Source: Moringa oleifera (Eukaryota; Streptophyta; Magnoliopsida; Brassicales; Moringaceae). Taken from it: a stretch of DNA of 64,000 nucleotides. Where the stretch lies: the NCBI GenBank assembly GCA_021397835.1, contig JAJFZO010000344.1, positions 5,642,001-5,706,000 on the forward strand, in the 5' to 3' direction. This document shows positions 13,386 to 27,120 of the stretch, in pieces. The notes below the pieces were generated by a model. That model had not been told where the DNA came from, did no database searches, and worked only from the letters and a program-made list of their open reading frames with translations. Within the stretch, counting starts at the first letter, position 1, and each line of letters begins with the position of its first letter. The position numbers were made by a program, and so were the translations under genes.

Positions 13386-15839
13386 ATATTATTTAACATA
13401 TGTCATTCAGCTCTTGCTAATTATATATCTTTGTTAAGTAAGTTGCATGTGATGATTGAGTTTTGATATGACTTTAAGCACCTTGAAAAAAGGTTTGATT
13501 AAGTGACAAAAAGTTGGATAATCGGTTACGAATAATATATATAGCTTACACAAGGTTGATATATGTTTTTTAAGTATGGAAGTAGTAGTAATGATTGATA
13601 TTGATTTCATTTGTTTCTTTAAATAAGTAACTAACTAAATAATATAGTTTGGACATATGAAAACCTACCATCTACAAGTCAAAAGTTTGCTTCATTACGC
13701 ATCAATTATATTAAAGGCAACCAATTCATGTTAAAATGAAAAATTATGGTGATGCTTATAATAAGCAGATTTGCAATTTTTTTTACTAATAATGAGGTAA
13801 GTAAATTTGAACTATTATATTATGCTATATATCATTTTAAAAATAATTAAAAATATTTAAATTATTTGCTACTTATTATCATTTAATATTGGGATAAAAG
13901 CAAGATCATAAGTCATTAGATGCCCATATGTATAAGAATTCTTAATCGTTAATGAAGGTTACATGACTTGATGTTCTAATTAGATTGACTATTTGTTTTG
14001 CTCTAAATCATCAATTCGATCCTTAATCACTATCAAGTGAGGCTAAACTACTCGATACTCTAACTGCATGGACTACTCAAGTTACCTCTCCCCAAAATTA
14101 AAGCACATAACTCGTGAGTCAAAACAAACATTGGATCCAGCAGTTGTGTCAAAATTGCAAAATAGAAAACAAAATAATTAAGAAAACAAAAGGCAAAGAT
14201 AACATAGTATCTTAATTTTTATTTAATAGTATAGCATGCACATGAAGTATATGTCTTCTAGCATAGGCCCCAACTATCATAATACTACTTTTAATAAATC
14301 ACTGATTATAGCTGTTTACATTTTTCATATTTTAATGAGATTTTTTCAAACTTTATAAACTCACATATAATTCAATTGATTATTACTCGAAACCTAATAA
14401 TGGGGAAAGTGATTTTTACCAATGTTAGGATAACGCCATGATAAAATAATGAGGGAAAAGAAGAAGAAGTTATATTGATGTTTTATCAAGTTTCATGTTT
14501 TTAGAAAAGAATCATAAGTAAATTTTCTTATGTGAAAAAAAAGCAAGTTATATTGATGTTTTACGAAGTTTTAATTTTTTTTTAAATAAGCAAATTTTCT
14601 TAATTTGAGTTGAAAGATCAAAAGCTTTGTATAAGATGCATCATAAATTATCAGTTTATCTATTAAGAACTCTAAATTAAACTTTTTGATATTTTTGAAA
14701 GGAAAAAAAAAAGAAGGCATACTCATGTGAGTATTCTACTATTGCATATCAGAAGTTTTTAGGTGCCGTACTTTCTTTAACATCCAACTTTGTAAAACTT
14801 TAATCATAATTCGTATATAATCCAAACCCAAGCAAACACCATAAAACTTTAATTGAGGAATGTCCTTATATTTCTTTATTTTGTAAATACTGAAATGAAG
14901 AATTATGATTCGTTTATAATTGAATTTGTCTTCTCTTTCTAGAATTGTTACTCTTTCTTTCTAAATTACAAAGGATTGAAATTTCTATATAAAGTACCCA
15001 AATACCTCATGCTAAGTTCGAGATATTAAAATCTTTTCATAGTGGTAGTCAATCTTTTTACTAAATCTCTGGATCTTTGTTTTCAAGATTAGTAAAAATT
15101 GTTGTTTTACCTAAATTTTTTGTTTTTGATTTACAAGGTTAAGATGGATAAATAGTATAATTTTAGAGTGATTCATAACAGAGAAGATATAATTTATCAA
15201 TTTTTTTTTATTTTCACAATAAATATCGTAATTTTGTTAAATTCTACGTAAAAGATGAGAACTTCCTTATTTTGTTTTCAAAAAATTAAGTTCAATCGCA
15301 TTTCAATTTCATGAAAGTAAAATGTCTTATTGTAAGTAGTGGGACATGTAATTGGAAACATCAAATATATAATTTGTTTAATTGTGTTATCAAATTATGG
15401 TACTATTGGACAATTTGTTTCATTAGAGAAATATGCTTTATAAAAAAAGAAGTATATATAGCTTTATATTATATTATCAGTTTTAATTTTCCAATATGGG
15501 ATTGTAGTAGGTGTGACATGACCCTAAAATCCAAATATATGATTTAGTTATCAATGTTGATGCTCAAAGTTGTTATCAAAGACAATTCATCAAATACCAT
15601 GACCACATAAATAATTACATGAGTTTGTCCCATTGGAATAATGTACTATAAAACATACTTATTAAAGGGTTGAGTATCTCTAACTTTACATTGCATCTAG
15701 TTAACAAATTTATATTGGATATGAAATTGTTGTGTGCTAGAACACCATTTTTGTTATTAATTTTAACATCTCTTAAGATCTTCCTTTCTATGTAATTCAT
15801 AATTTTAAATGTAATTATTATAAAAATATTCTAAATAAT

Positions 15840-16650
15840 AAAATTCAAAATAAAGTAGTGACATTTCAAAAGCATATACTATATAAAAGCTAAATTGTGA
15901 CAATGTCATTGTTTAGTGTCAAAACATCGAATAGAAAAATATTACAAATGAATACTTATGAAATTCTCAAACCCATGATAATTCAAAATGCTAACAAAAT
16001 ATGATAACTAAATAATAATAACCCTTATAATGTTCAAATCAACTCAAAAATATCAAAAAATTCCTCCTTTAACAATGTGTCTACATTTATTAACACATCT
16101 TTAAATAAAATATCAACAAATTTTGACAAGTTTCTTTAATATGTATAAAAAAATAAATCACATAAAAAAATTCAAAACAAAGTACTGACATTTCGTAAGC
16201 AATACTATATATAAAAATATTAATTGTGACATTATTCTTATTTGGTACTAAAATATTGAATAAAAAAATTGTAAATAAATGCCTATTTAATTTTTCAAGC
16301 TTATGATAAGTCAAAATATTAAAGATATGATAACTAAACAATAATAAGATCCTTATTATGTTTAGATTCAAAAATATAGAATAGTCCCCCACTTAGTGGA
16401 GGGTTTGTGTTGCTAACATATCATAAGATAAGATATTAACAATTTCTAACAAGCTTCACCGATATGCATAAAACAAAAATCAACAACATAAGCAATCGAA
16501 TTTAGACAAAGTAATGATATTTCATAAGAAAGATTATAATAAAATTAAATTAATTATGACACTATTTTTGTTTGGTATAAAAACATCTAAAAAAAAAGAT
16601 TACATATGAATTTTTGAAACTCATGTAAAGTAAGAAAAACAAACTTATCA
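15840..16650. repeat. Three-copy tandem repeat, period about 328 bp
   Basis: The landmark GACATTTC or GATATTTC occurs at 15860, 16187 and 16516, spacings of 327 and 329. Around each copy the same order is kept: AAATTCAAAA..AAAGTA..GACATTTC, then TATAT(A)AAA, then AATTGTGAC or AATTATGAC, then a TTTGGTA-like block, then ACAAATGAAT-like sequence, and in the first two copies GATAACTAAA.AATAATAA. The copies are well diverged, so the array is old. No coding potential. Confidence 0.65.
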
Positions 16651-18721
16651 TGATATTGAAGCCGATAGTACATTTTTGAAACAGAGAAATGTCCCAATTC
16701 TGTGACTTTGGCACTTGATCTTCCAAAAAGAGGTCAATTATGATCATGTATACAGCATATTTGGCATTTTATTGTGACACAACCTTCAATGTTCGATGAA
16801 ATTTATTGCTTCCTATGTTACTTGGGTATTATATAGGTTTTTAGGAAAATAATAACTCAGCATCACATAGCATCAAGTACTTGTCAATCAATAAAGTATC
16901 CAATTGGATATAGAACTTTTGTATATGCTAGATAATAAGTTAATAGAATAATAAATGCTACATAATCAGTGTATTAAAATGTGAGGATGTTTACATGCAA
17001 CAAATGCATGTGAACAATAGAGTGAATCGAGATGAAATTCTCTATATATACATAACTTTGCATTCAAGTTAATTATATCATTCATGTTCTTATCATGGAC
17101 CTTTAACTCAAATAAATTAACAAGTATGATGTAGTAATATAAAGATTTGGATGCCTTATGAATCACATTTTCAGCTTATTTAGTCAAGTATGTGTTTATA
17201 TTAACAACTTTCTAACTTCTTTAAAAATACTAACTTTGCGGTAAATCTGTGAAGTGATCAACCAAATCTTGCATGTGATAGATAACTCTTTATTATTTTT
17301 CATACATTAAAATACTCTAGAATATTAGTAGTCATGATGTTCTATCACTTACTATTAGAATATGCGTGAGCCCATTTTGCACTCCTACAACTTTAAGATC
17401 TTATGTAGTTAGGATCAATAATATTGATATGTTTCATAAAGTGTTAAAATTTTAAGATAAAATAAGTTTTTACTGCAATATAGAATAATGCTTAAATCTC
17501 ACTGTCAAATTCTAACTCTAGTGGTGCATACAAATACCATGAATAATTATAGGGAATACATTTTAATAGAGTCTTACTATTTGTATTGCAATTAGAAACA
17601 AACTCAAGTGGTTTAAGATTACTAATAACTCTCTTGAGCTTAATACCTATATTCTTAAGAAGTATTACTTTTTAAATAAAAGTTTATTAGGTATATATGA
17701 TAATTCTCATCTTTCATAATCTCTATAAATAAAGTGTCAAGGTACTTAATTTTTAAAATTATTTTATCAATCACTATGATAAGCCTGATAGATATATAAA
17801 ATCCTTTTATGCATGATCCAATTGACATAAATAAGTAGTTGAAAAGATTACTATCATCAGTCTCTATCTGTAATCATGGTACCTAGGAAGCTTCTAACCT
17901 TAAAATTATGGTGAAAAAATATCATATGATTCATTTGGAATTCCTCTTACAAGAGTTAAAGGCATTTTCTTTAACTTTCCAAACTTTGTCATAACTAATG
18001 TTAACATTGTAATTTATTTATATGTTTTCAATAATTTTTTTAATGTATATATCTAATTCTTGCATACTTTGATTCAATATAAACTAGCCAATTGCTTGCT
18101 TGATGATGGTCATAGCGAATACTTTATTAATTATAAATAGTTGAATGAAACTAATTTATTAGCTCACACCTAGGAAGAAATAAATCTTTCATAAATTTCT
18201 TAACATGGAACTCTAACTTTTTTTTTTTGTTGCAAATAAAAATATGTGCAAATCAATCTTACTAGAAAAAATTACTCTTTTTTAATCATATCAAATGATA
18301 AAATCTCCATACTATATATTCTATCTTCTACCAAACTTTAAAACAAAAACACTTTAAAATTAGAAATTCTATATCGATTTCTTATTCTTGAATATTATTA
18401 TGTATTTTCAAACTATTTTTATTTTTATTTTTTATTTATTTATTATTTTAATAATATTTTTAGTATTTTAATTAATATTTAATATTAATTATTTTTATTT
18501 TATTTTAAAACTATTAAAAATTAAAAAAAAATTATTATTTATATTTTATAAATATAATACTATTATAAAATATTATTTTATTTTATGTTATGTTTATGAA
18601 TTTTTTTATGAAAAATCAGTAATAAAATAAATATGTAGCAATACAAATTGAATGTTATCATTTAAGTCAATTTCATTATTTTTTTCACTTTTAACTTCTT
18701 CAAGAATATGAAGATAATTAG

Positions 18722-19080
18722 CTAAGGTGACATGTGGCGAGGAAAGTATGTAGGGTTTTATCAATTTTTTGTTCCATAAAAAATATTGTAAAATAGATAA
18801 AATTATAAAGTATTATTGTTTTTATTCTGTAGAAAGCGTAAAAACCCACAACAAGACGACATATGGAGAGAAAATTGTAGGGTTCTATAAATTATTTATT
18901 TTTATAAAAATAATAATGTAAAATAAATAAAATTATAAAATATTATTATTTTGTTTTGTAGAAAACATGAAGACCCACACCAAGTGACATGTGGATGGAA
19001 ATATTTAGGGTTGAATGTCAATTTTTTATTTTCATTAAAAAAATGATAAAATAGATAAAATTATAATTTAAAGTAATATT
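18722..19080. repeat. Three-copy tandem repeat, period about 128 bp
   Basis: GACATGTGG, GACATATGG and GACATGTGG start at 18729, 18858 and 18986, so the period is 128-129 bp. Each copy continues with a GTAGGGTT or TTAGGGTT block, a TTTTTAT stretch, and GTAAAATA.ATAAAATTATAAA; copies two and three are preceded by GTAGAAA.C.T.A.ACCCAC. The array ends about 550 bases upstream of the EB1 start codon. Confidence 0.75.
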
Positions 19081-19634
19081 AATTTTTTTTTTCTCCAAGG
19101 GCCTGAGTATGACTTAGTATTATCTATATGATCCGAACTTAAATGAAGTAATGATCGGCGGTTGATAGCGACGTACTCCACAAGTCGCAATCTTAAATCC
19201 AATAAAAAAAAACTTAAAATAAATTAGAAATCTAAAGTACAAAACTCAATCTTCTCTTTTTTTTTTTTTTTTTCTTAATGGAAAAACCTGAGGGGTTAGA
19301 TTTTGTTAAACCTTAATTAGAACCCCACGTTCACAAGTCTCTGGTACGTTGCCAGCCTTTCTTTTTGTCTTCGTTCGCCTGCCTCTCTCTCTGTCTCTCT
19401 CCATTCATTCTCATTCTTCGGTTTCTGTTTTGAATCGGAATAATTAAATTGAATTAAAAAACCCCTTGGATTACTCCTTATTTCTCCCTCTTTAGACCCG
19501 CTTTATATTTCCGTTTTCTCTCTCTGTTTCTGTGTGTAAATTTGGGTTTTTTTGTTTTTTGTTTTTGGAGGGAGTTGCCTTTCTTCGATTTAGAGATTGG
19601 AGGGACTGGTAGCTTTTGGGATTGAAAAAGTGAA

Positions 19635-22600
19635 ATGGCGACGAACATAGGAATGATGGACAGTGCCTACTTTGTGGGCAGAAATGAGATTCTGTCATGG
19701 ATCAACAACAGGCTCCAACTCAATCTCTCCCGTATCGAAGAGGTATTAGGCATTGATATTTCAAATATATGTGTTAGCTTATTTCATTGTTTGTCAAAAT
19801 TACGTGACTTTATTTTTTGTTTCAGTTTTTAATTTCGTTTATAATTTAGATAGGTAAGGTTTTGAAAGATTGTTATACATTCCTTTTTGAATCTAATGGG
19901 TGCCTCCGATGGTTTGAAATGGGTTTCAAAATATGATTCCCAAAAAGCAAATGATGGTGATAAGGGAGACTTGTTTTGATTGTAAATGTGGTTCCTTTAT
20001 ATGCTTGAAAATGGAAGATGTTTGGAAATTTTTGGATGATAGTGCTATTCTACTTATTCCTATTTTTTTTTTCTATTTTATATTCAAATTTGTCTCTTCT
20101 ATCTTGTAATTTGAGATGCTATGAAATGTACAGGCTTTGGTAATGGGCTTAAGTACATGAATTACTGTGACAAGTGAAGGGGCCATCTAGTTCATTGTTA
20201 AATATGGTTCTCTCTCTTAGTTTTGCTTGTTCAAGTGCCATTCAGATGAAATTTTGATGCTAAAAATAATTCCACTGATGGTTGTAGCCTGTAGGTGGGT
20301 TAACTGGCTCTCTTTCTCCACAAGTGTAAAGCTCTCCAGAGGGTTATTATTATCTAAAGTGTGTTTTATGTCATAAGACCTTTTACAGCACTTGTATAAT
20401 GGCTATCTTGGAAAGGTTTTCTCTTAAAATTATAAGAAAAGTTCGCTGACTTCTTACAATGCTCTTAGCTTTGGATTGATTTGGTGTAAACTTGGGTAAA
20501 ACTCACCCTACTTATGGCTGAAGATCAATTTTGTTGTTTATAGGTTCAGTAGTTGCAATTTGTAGTTCCTTTTTGCCATCGACGACGATGTGCTGATGGT
20601 TGCAGACGATAGTTGCACATTTTTGGAGAACTATGAGTAGTGATGGTTATGTTGCGAAAATATGCCAATCTCACTGTTGTGGCTCAAGTTTTTTATGGTC
20701 GAACTGATAGAAATGCAGCTTGCTTTCATCAATATATCTGCTGCTCTGAAATATCCATGCATTTCACTTTCTTGAAATGGCTAGGCTGCTTCGGGTGCTG
20801 TGCAGTGTCAGATGCTGGATATGACCTTTCCAGGGATTGTTCCAATGCATAAGGTAGCTCATTTACATTGTTTTTCATATTCATCTCTTTCTTATTGCAA
20901 TTATTTTTGTCATCACACAATTTATATAATCGTGATCTCCCTAATTACAGGTGAATTTTGATGCAAAAACAGAATATGACATGATCCAAAATTACAAGGT
21001 CCTGCAGGAAGTATTCAACAAATTGAAAATTGAAAAGGTTAGAGAGGCTATTTCTTTGCACAAAGTTTTTTGGAATGTTTTGCTGCTATAAAGTGTCACA
21101 TGCATTTCAGAGAGATGACTTTGTGGGATCACCTGGAAGTATTTGATCAGTTGAGATTTTAGAAAGTCATTTTGTTATTAAGTTCGGCCTTCTGTTCCTA
21201 GGGGATGGGTTATTTCCTGTCATCGTACCCCTATCTGGCTTTAAGAAGCAGGTTATTTGATTTTTTTATCTGATCAAAGCAAATATAGGTCCAAAATTAT
21301 ATCTGAAGGAACATACTCAGAGAAGATTAGAATTGTAAGGAAAATTAAAAGAAAGGGAGTAGATGGAAATTGCAATGCCAAAAAAGATGCTGTGCTTGGA
21401 ATCGTGGCCTACAACAAGATTCTAGGAATACCGAGCTAAGGTCAATAGCCCCTAAGCTAAATGTTGCTTTTTGTTTTCTGCCTGGAGAACAACAGTATTC
21501 AGACAGGCAAAAAGGTAAATTCATGAGCTAATATTTACTGACCTGGCCTTAATGCTGAGGACCACAAACCTGGTCAGCGAATCTTAGTAGAAGTACAAGG
21601 ATGTTCTTTTCACAAGCTCTTATTTGGAATTTGGCCTTCTCAAAATTCAAATAAATTCATAAAGTCTCCATTTAGAATAATTTGCCTATACTATTTCCCG
21701 TTCCAATTTGTGTGCTAGGTGCGGAGGAAGCACAATTTTCCAACATTCAGGAGTGATAAGTTCTTTTTATCCCTTGGGGAGCAACAAAAATCCATAAGTG
21801 GGTGGATAGATATGGTCCTTTTGAAGATCCCCTTTTATCTACTGTTGGCCACACATTTCTATATTGACCGCGAGAACTGCTTTCTATTTGGCACAAGCAA
21901 GTTACTTCTAGTGAATGTGTGTATCAACTTCATCTTAGATGTGATACTCTATTGCTCAGCCAAGCAGGTAGACAAAGGGAAAACAAGAAGTAGTGAACTT
22001 CTCTATCAAAATTATAGATAAGTGTTGGTAAACCAACAATATGATAGTAAGTACATATTCAAGTTGATCATGCTTTATGCTACATGTAATCTGGAATTTC
22101 TTTGCTTATTCCATGACTTAGTTACTGGTGAAAGAAATGTTTTCAATGAATGGAGGGTTACTGGCTGGTTGGCCAAATTGACTCAAGGTTAAACATAGGG
22201 GACAAGTAGCGTGAAGGGGAAAGCAAACCTGATTTTACCACAGGTATTGCACCAGGAAGTTGGGACTGACACTTATGTTTAGCATTGTTTACCCAGTTGC
22301 CATTGGTGTTATGATGCTTTTGTAGAATTTCTGAGATTTAGAATAACTTGAGATTAACTTGCGTGTGATAATTAGGATGCCTGGGTATACATATCATTTT
22401 CTTTTTAGTCTTTTTTTTTTAGAGAATATATATATTTTTTAGTCTTAACAATATTAATTTAAACATGATTTGAGAGACAAATTTCAAGGAGTTCTATTGA
22501 TTTTGCAAGCAATCACATTTTTGTGATGGTGTAGCTTTCCACAGATTGAAAGGGACTAGACTCAAACCAAAGAGTTTCAACTCCCCTTATATCTTCTTAT

Positions 22601-24616
22601 TTTACTGCACCAATTTAAAATGTTATTACCTGTTCTCCTATAATCTTCCTTTTTATTGTTTCAATGTGTTCCTTGGAGATATATATTTTAAAATCTATAA
22701 GAGCCTTATACGACATAAGTTCTATTTTGACCTAATCAGTTATCTTTCTCTTTTGCTATGTGGCAGCATATTGAAGTGAACAGGCTTGTCAAAGGCCGGC
22801 CATTGGACAACTTGGAGTTCTTGCAATGGCTGAAACGCTATTGTGATTCTATAAATGGTGGCATAATGAATGAGTAATGTTTACTACGTTTCAGTTCGTT
22901 TTTTAGCAAGTTTAGAATAGTTATCTTTGGCTGTCTTTTCCAGAGTATTATTATCTTATATTTGGTTTTCCTTACAGGAATTATAATCCAGTGGAACGAA
23001 GAAGCAAAGGTGGAAAAGAACGAAACTTAAAGGGTCCCAATAAGATCTCAAAGTCACTGCAAGCAAACAATATACATAGTGCTGGCTCTGGTGATTCAGT
23101 TGTCACCAATAAAACTAATGGTCAGCTTGTACAAACATGATTTTTGAATTTCTGTGCCTTGCAGTTGTATTTATTTTTTTATTTTTTATTTCCCATAGTT
23201 GATTGATTCTTATTGCTTCAGGGCCCAAGCATGGGAAGGCTGGTGGGGCGAACTCGTCAGCTGAAGTTCAGGCTTTGTCCCAGGAGGTAATAGCAATTAC
23301 ATTCTTCTCTGATTTCTTTTCTTGTTTGAATCTTGCAGGACTTTGAGTGAGTTTCACTTGCAATAGTCTGGTTTTCACAATGGTTGCCTGAGCCAAATTC
23401 TTCCCCTTTTTGAATTATGGGAGATATGTAACAGAGCAAGACTTTGAGGGGGCACTGGTGCAATTCTTTTGGTTATCTGAAATATTTATGGGTCCATCAT
23501 GATATTGAAGCCTGATGTTTGTCAATCCTCTAGATGATTGCCTATGCTTGTAATGGTTCTGCTTGGTTCTTCTGTCTTTCCGGTTCTCTATAAGACTGTT
23601 CACTGTTCGAAATAAAATAAGAAAACTGTTCTATAACTTTTATTTTCTGATTTGCTATTGTCGCAACCTGTTAATTCAAATGTTAGCCTGTTATTTGGTT
23701 TTATGAGATTTATTGGTTATGCTCAGGTCTAATATTTTTGTGACATGCTCTTGTGGTACAGCTCACTGATCTCAAGCTCTCTTTGGACCTTTTGGCAAAA
23801 GAAAGAGATTTTTACTTCTCAAAATTACGGGATATAGAAATACTTTGTCAGACTCCTGAGTTGGAGAATGTCCCGGTAAGAGTTTCTGGAAGTTTTTCAG
23901 CAAAGCATTACGAGATTGAAGTTCTAATATATACCAACTGATCAGATCATAATAGTGACTTGGACTTCCTCTGTATGCATTTTTTAATTTTTATTTGTTG
24001 ATCATGCTGAATGGCCCCCTTGTTGGGCTATCCATGTATTTGAGTGTGATGAAGTATTGCATGGGATTTTTTGCTACAATTTTTCTTTTTCATCCTCTGT
24101 AGGACAGAAACACTCTGGTCAATACTCGCATGGCATTTTGAGCTTAAAAGTAGTTCAGACTATCTTGTCCTGATAGGCCAACCTATTCTTTTTATCTTCC
24201 CGACTCTCTTTCTCTTGTTTTTTCTTCTATGAAGAATGCAAGCATGTATGTCTGTCTCTGTTTATCTCTCTCTCTCTAATCGTGATGATATGAGCTTGTG
24301 CTGTAGTTGCAGTCGGATTCTTACTTGTAAGATGCATGTTCTTACGCGGTTATGGTGATTGTTATGAAAAAGATCTAACATGCTACTGATAAAATGTCAA
24401 ATGCCTGATTGGCACCAGCATTGGTGCTTTTTGCAAGTAGATTATACTGTTGATCTGATCATCAGTTCTATCCAAACATAAATGCAGATGACAGTGGCAA
24501 TCAGGAAAATATTGTATGCTGCTGATGCAAAGGAATCTGCCCTGGCAGAAGCTCAGGAATACGTGTCTCAATCCACTAATGCCGGTGAAGCCGTGGAAGT
24601 GGGCCCTGAGGTTTGA
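19635..24616 (+). CDS. EB1: Microtubule plus-end-tracking protein EB1 (EB1a/EB1b type)
   Basis: Eight coding exons: 19635-19742, 20785-20853, 20951-21037, 22767-22873, 22978-23120, 23222-23286, 23762-23875 and 24488-24616; total 822 nt, 273 residues. All introns are GT..AG and the phases join correctly. The start [20 protein letters not shown] is the standard plant EB1 N-terminus. A calponin-homology domain that binds the growing microtubule end covers about residues 14-115 ([20 protein letters not shown]). A basic Ser/Gly/Lys-rich linker spans about 122-190. The EB1 dimerisation domain follows, with coiled coil and the conserved [18 protein letters not shown] at about 206-223. The sequence follows EB1a/EB1b rather than EB1c, which has a long basic tail. 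The acidic tail after [16 protein letters not shown] is short and ends GPEV; no EEY/F end is present. Acts at microtubule plus ends in the cytoplasm. Confidence 0.95.
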
Positions 24617-25443
24617 GCAATAAAAAAAGCTGTTGCCTGTATAAGCGAAGCTAAGGGCACCGAGAGGTTCTGGTTGAACATGTTGCTGGGTATCAAGATC
24701 TTGGATTGAAAAATACTTAGCAGACAAAATCACAGTAGCTTTTTCTTTCAAGATCTTGGATCAAAAGTGGCTATGCAAAAAAAGACTAGAATTTTTTTTT
24801 TTTTCCTTTCATGTTCTGAACAGATGGTTATCAAGAATTAGGACAGCTTCTGCTCTCCTACATATCTTTGGTGATTAAATCAGTGAAGTTGGATTCATCA
24901 GTTCTTCCCTTCTCTTGGCCTGTATTTCTATACTTCCTCCACAATCTTGAAAGGAGAAAAAAAAAAAAAAAAGAAATGATTGGCCTTGAATTCTTATTAA
25001 CACAAAAGGGAAGAGAATACCATTTATACTAGCTTATAGGGCTTGTCTGTGAATGCTTTGCCTCCCATTGGGTGTGCTGGAGAGTTTTTGTCACTGTAGT
25101 TAATCTCTAAAAGATGAACTTTTAGTTCTCTTTCTCTCTAGCCTTTAGCGGAAAATGTCGGGCAATGCCACTCACATTAAGTTTTAGCAGCCGGTAATCA
25201 ATATTTAATTAAGACAACTTATGATCCATTGGATGGTAAGAGCTACTGATGTATGTCAACTTTATGTACCCCTCATATCCTCTTGGTTACGAAATTACAT
25301 ATACCAGCTAAAACTGCAAACCAAGACAAGATAGATGAACAGCGAGAAGCATATATATTTTTCTCTTTAGGAGTTATAACTCCAAACCCTTGAAGAAAAA
25401 AAAAAAAGAGAAAAAAAGGGGGAATCATGAAGAACTATTATTC
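24617..25443. other. Convergent spacer between EB1 and a PRE-like gene
   Basis: Likely holds the two 3' UTRs. It contains T- and A-rich runs (about 24790-24803, 24956-24972, 25397-25408). No other gene is supported. Confidence 0.5.
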
Positions 25444-26052
25444 TCAGAGAAGGGTTTTCAGAGTTTCCACAGTAGAAGCATCCAGAGAATCCAGCAGTTG
25501 AGCTAGTCTTTCACTTAGATCATCCACCTCTCTTTGTAGCCTCACAATGTAATTGCATGTCTCCTCCAAAATTCTCGATGTGGATACCTACATGCACAAA
25601 ACCCTTTAATTAGCATCGACATATAATCATATATTAGCTCAGTTGGGTAGACTCAAATTTCAACTTTGCAATCATATTTTCTTTAAACTGTTGCTCTTAA
25701 GCTTGTGGCTCCAAAAGATAGTCTTGGTACCAGCTAACACACATAGCTAGTGTTTAAGGGTTTGAGAAAGCTCTCTAACAACTATAAGAACTTCATATTA
25801 TGCTATGAAAGATGACTTGACATATTGAGAAACAAGTCCGCTCTAGGTGAGCAGGCAATACCAGTGGACGTTCTTTTTGTGAAGGTACCAAGAAATCATA
25901 GAAGGAGAACATGGAAAAGAAAAGGATATTGGTACCGTTGAGTTGCGCCTTTGCTCAAGTTGAGGCAACAAGGCTTGTAGTTTCAAGATAAGATCAGTGA
26001 TCTCGTAGTCTTCAGTGAGTGCTGAAGCTCTTGCTGATGTTGTGCTAGACAT
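25444..26052 (-). CDS. PRE/ILI-like atypical (non-DNA-binding) helix-loop-helix protein
   Basis: Two exons on the minus strand, 25936-26052 and 25444-25587, joined by a 348-base GT..AG intron; 261 nt, 86 residues. Helix one is about residues 16-35 ([17 protein letters not shown]). Helix two starts at the exon junction ([20 protein letters not shown], then [15 protein letters not shown]). The N-terminus is short and Ser/Thr-rich, without the His/Glu/Arg basic region needed to bind DNA. Family members (PRE1-6 in Arabidopsis, ILI1 in rice) promote cell elongation by sequestering inhibitory HLH partners downstream of brassinosteroid, gibberellin and light. The intron position matches that of the second family member at 63.2 kb. 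It is more divergent (EQRRNSTV in the loop, C-terminus ETLKTLL without the usual IRSLLM), so it is probably an older paralogue. A TATA-like CTATTTATAA lies at 26151-26160 on the minus strand. Confidence 0.88.
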
Positions 26053-26150
26053 AACTGAGGAATGAATATGAATGAAGCTCTCTCTTGCACTTTCTATTTA
26101 CTATCAATAGCTGGTGGGGGCTTGGGGAGGGACTCACTAAAGGGTCACCC

Positions 26151-26160
26151 TTATAAATAG
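26151..26160 (-). promoter_or_regulatory. TATA-like box for the PRE-like gene
   Basis: On the minus strand this reads CTATTTATAA, about 100 bases before the ATG at 26052. Distance and context suit a plant core promoter, with a 5' UTR of about 70 bases. Confidence 0.45.
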
Positions 26161-27120
26161 AGTTGGTGATCCAGTTTGCGAAATAGAAAAGTCTTACCAC
26201 TCAACCGTGCGACCAATCAATCATTATTATTCATTTAATTATGTTTGTCAAATGTTTGAAAAAAATTATTATGTGAAAAAAAATTATGTCATGAAAACTT
26301 TTGGATTAATCATTTTTCTTGATAAAGAGGTTTGATGTAGATGATAAAGTACTTTATCTTGGCCCATTTATCAGAAGTACCTGTGCTTCAAAGGACCCAC
26401 AAAGCAAATGATCCATTTCTAATAAATTCTTGAAGATGGCCCCATGGATTCATCAGCTTCCATGAAATGATAGCCAAAAAACACTAATTCAGACATCTAC
26501 CCTGCAATGATGCGCCTCTGGTTTTAGATCTGATTAGGGTCTGAATTCTGGATGTCTACATGCCACCAAGATTGTGTCTTGTCCCTTTGTTTGTCTGATG
26601 GGGGATCACTTATGAACCACAGTTCTCGTTTTGTCTGTTGTGTCTGCATTCCCCATATTAGAAATCCCTATTTTGGTTTCACACTCAGGTGGGTATTTCT
26701 AAAATGAGATGCCAATCAAATGGAAGGATTCATTATTCAAATGGGTTTATCGTCTTCAACCAATGGACAAAGTTCTAACTAAATTATGTTGTCAATTAAC
26801 ACTTGAATTATAAACAACTCAGGTGGCTTTAAGAAAGTGATAAACTAGTTGTTGTATGATCTCATTTTTCATTTTTGTCTTCTCAAAAGTGCCCAAAGAG
26901 AATGAGTGAAAGAAACTAACGTGAAGATGATATAGTAACAATGACTAAAAAAATTTCATAACAAATGCATGTTGAGAAAAACATAAAGTTCATGAGCAAA
27001 AATACATTATAGGTTAAATTTTTAAAATCGATAAGATATCCAGACAACTGTCCGCAAGGTGGGCATTTTCATTAGTGAAATTCAAAGGATGACAAGACCA
27101 TCAAACGAAAAGACTTAGAA

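Larger units (their letters stand above)
9798..19634. other. AT-rich gene-free intergenic region with decayed repeats
   Basis: Nearly 10 kb without a supportable gene. Open frames are short, AT-driven and lack recognisable domains. The region holds several diverged direct or tandem repeats, listed separately (9.79/12.71 kb, 10.60/12.12 kb, 12.91/13.28 kb, 15.84-16.65 kb, 18.72-19.08 kb), a short TA run at about 12825-12842, and a poly(T) tract near 19257-19273. The last 350 bases before EB1 are CT-rich and more GC-balanced, and are likely promoter and 5' UTR. Confidence 0.7.

Noticed and set aside
21719..22021. 100-codon frame inside EB1 intron 3
   Set aside because: Hydrophobic AT-driven frame without family resemblance, inside a well-defined intron.
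25635..25665. TTAGCTCAGTTGGGTAGACTC in the intron of the PRE-like gene, like a tRNA A-box
   Set aside because: No B-box or acceptor stem follows at the right distance.
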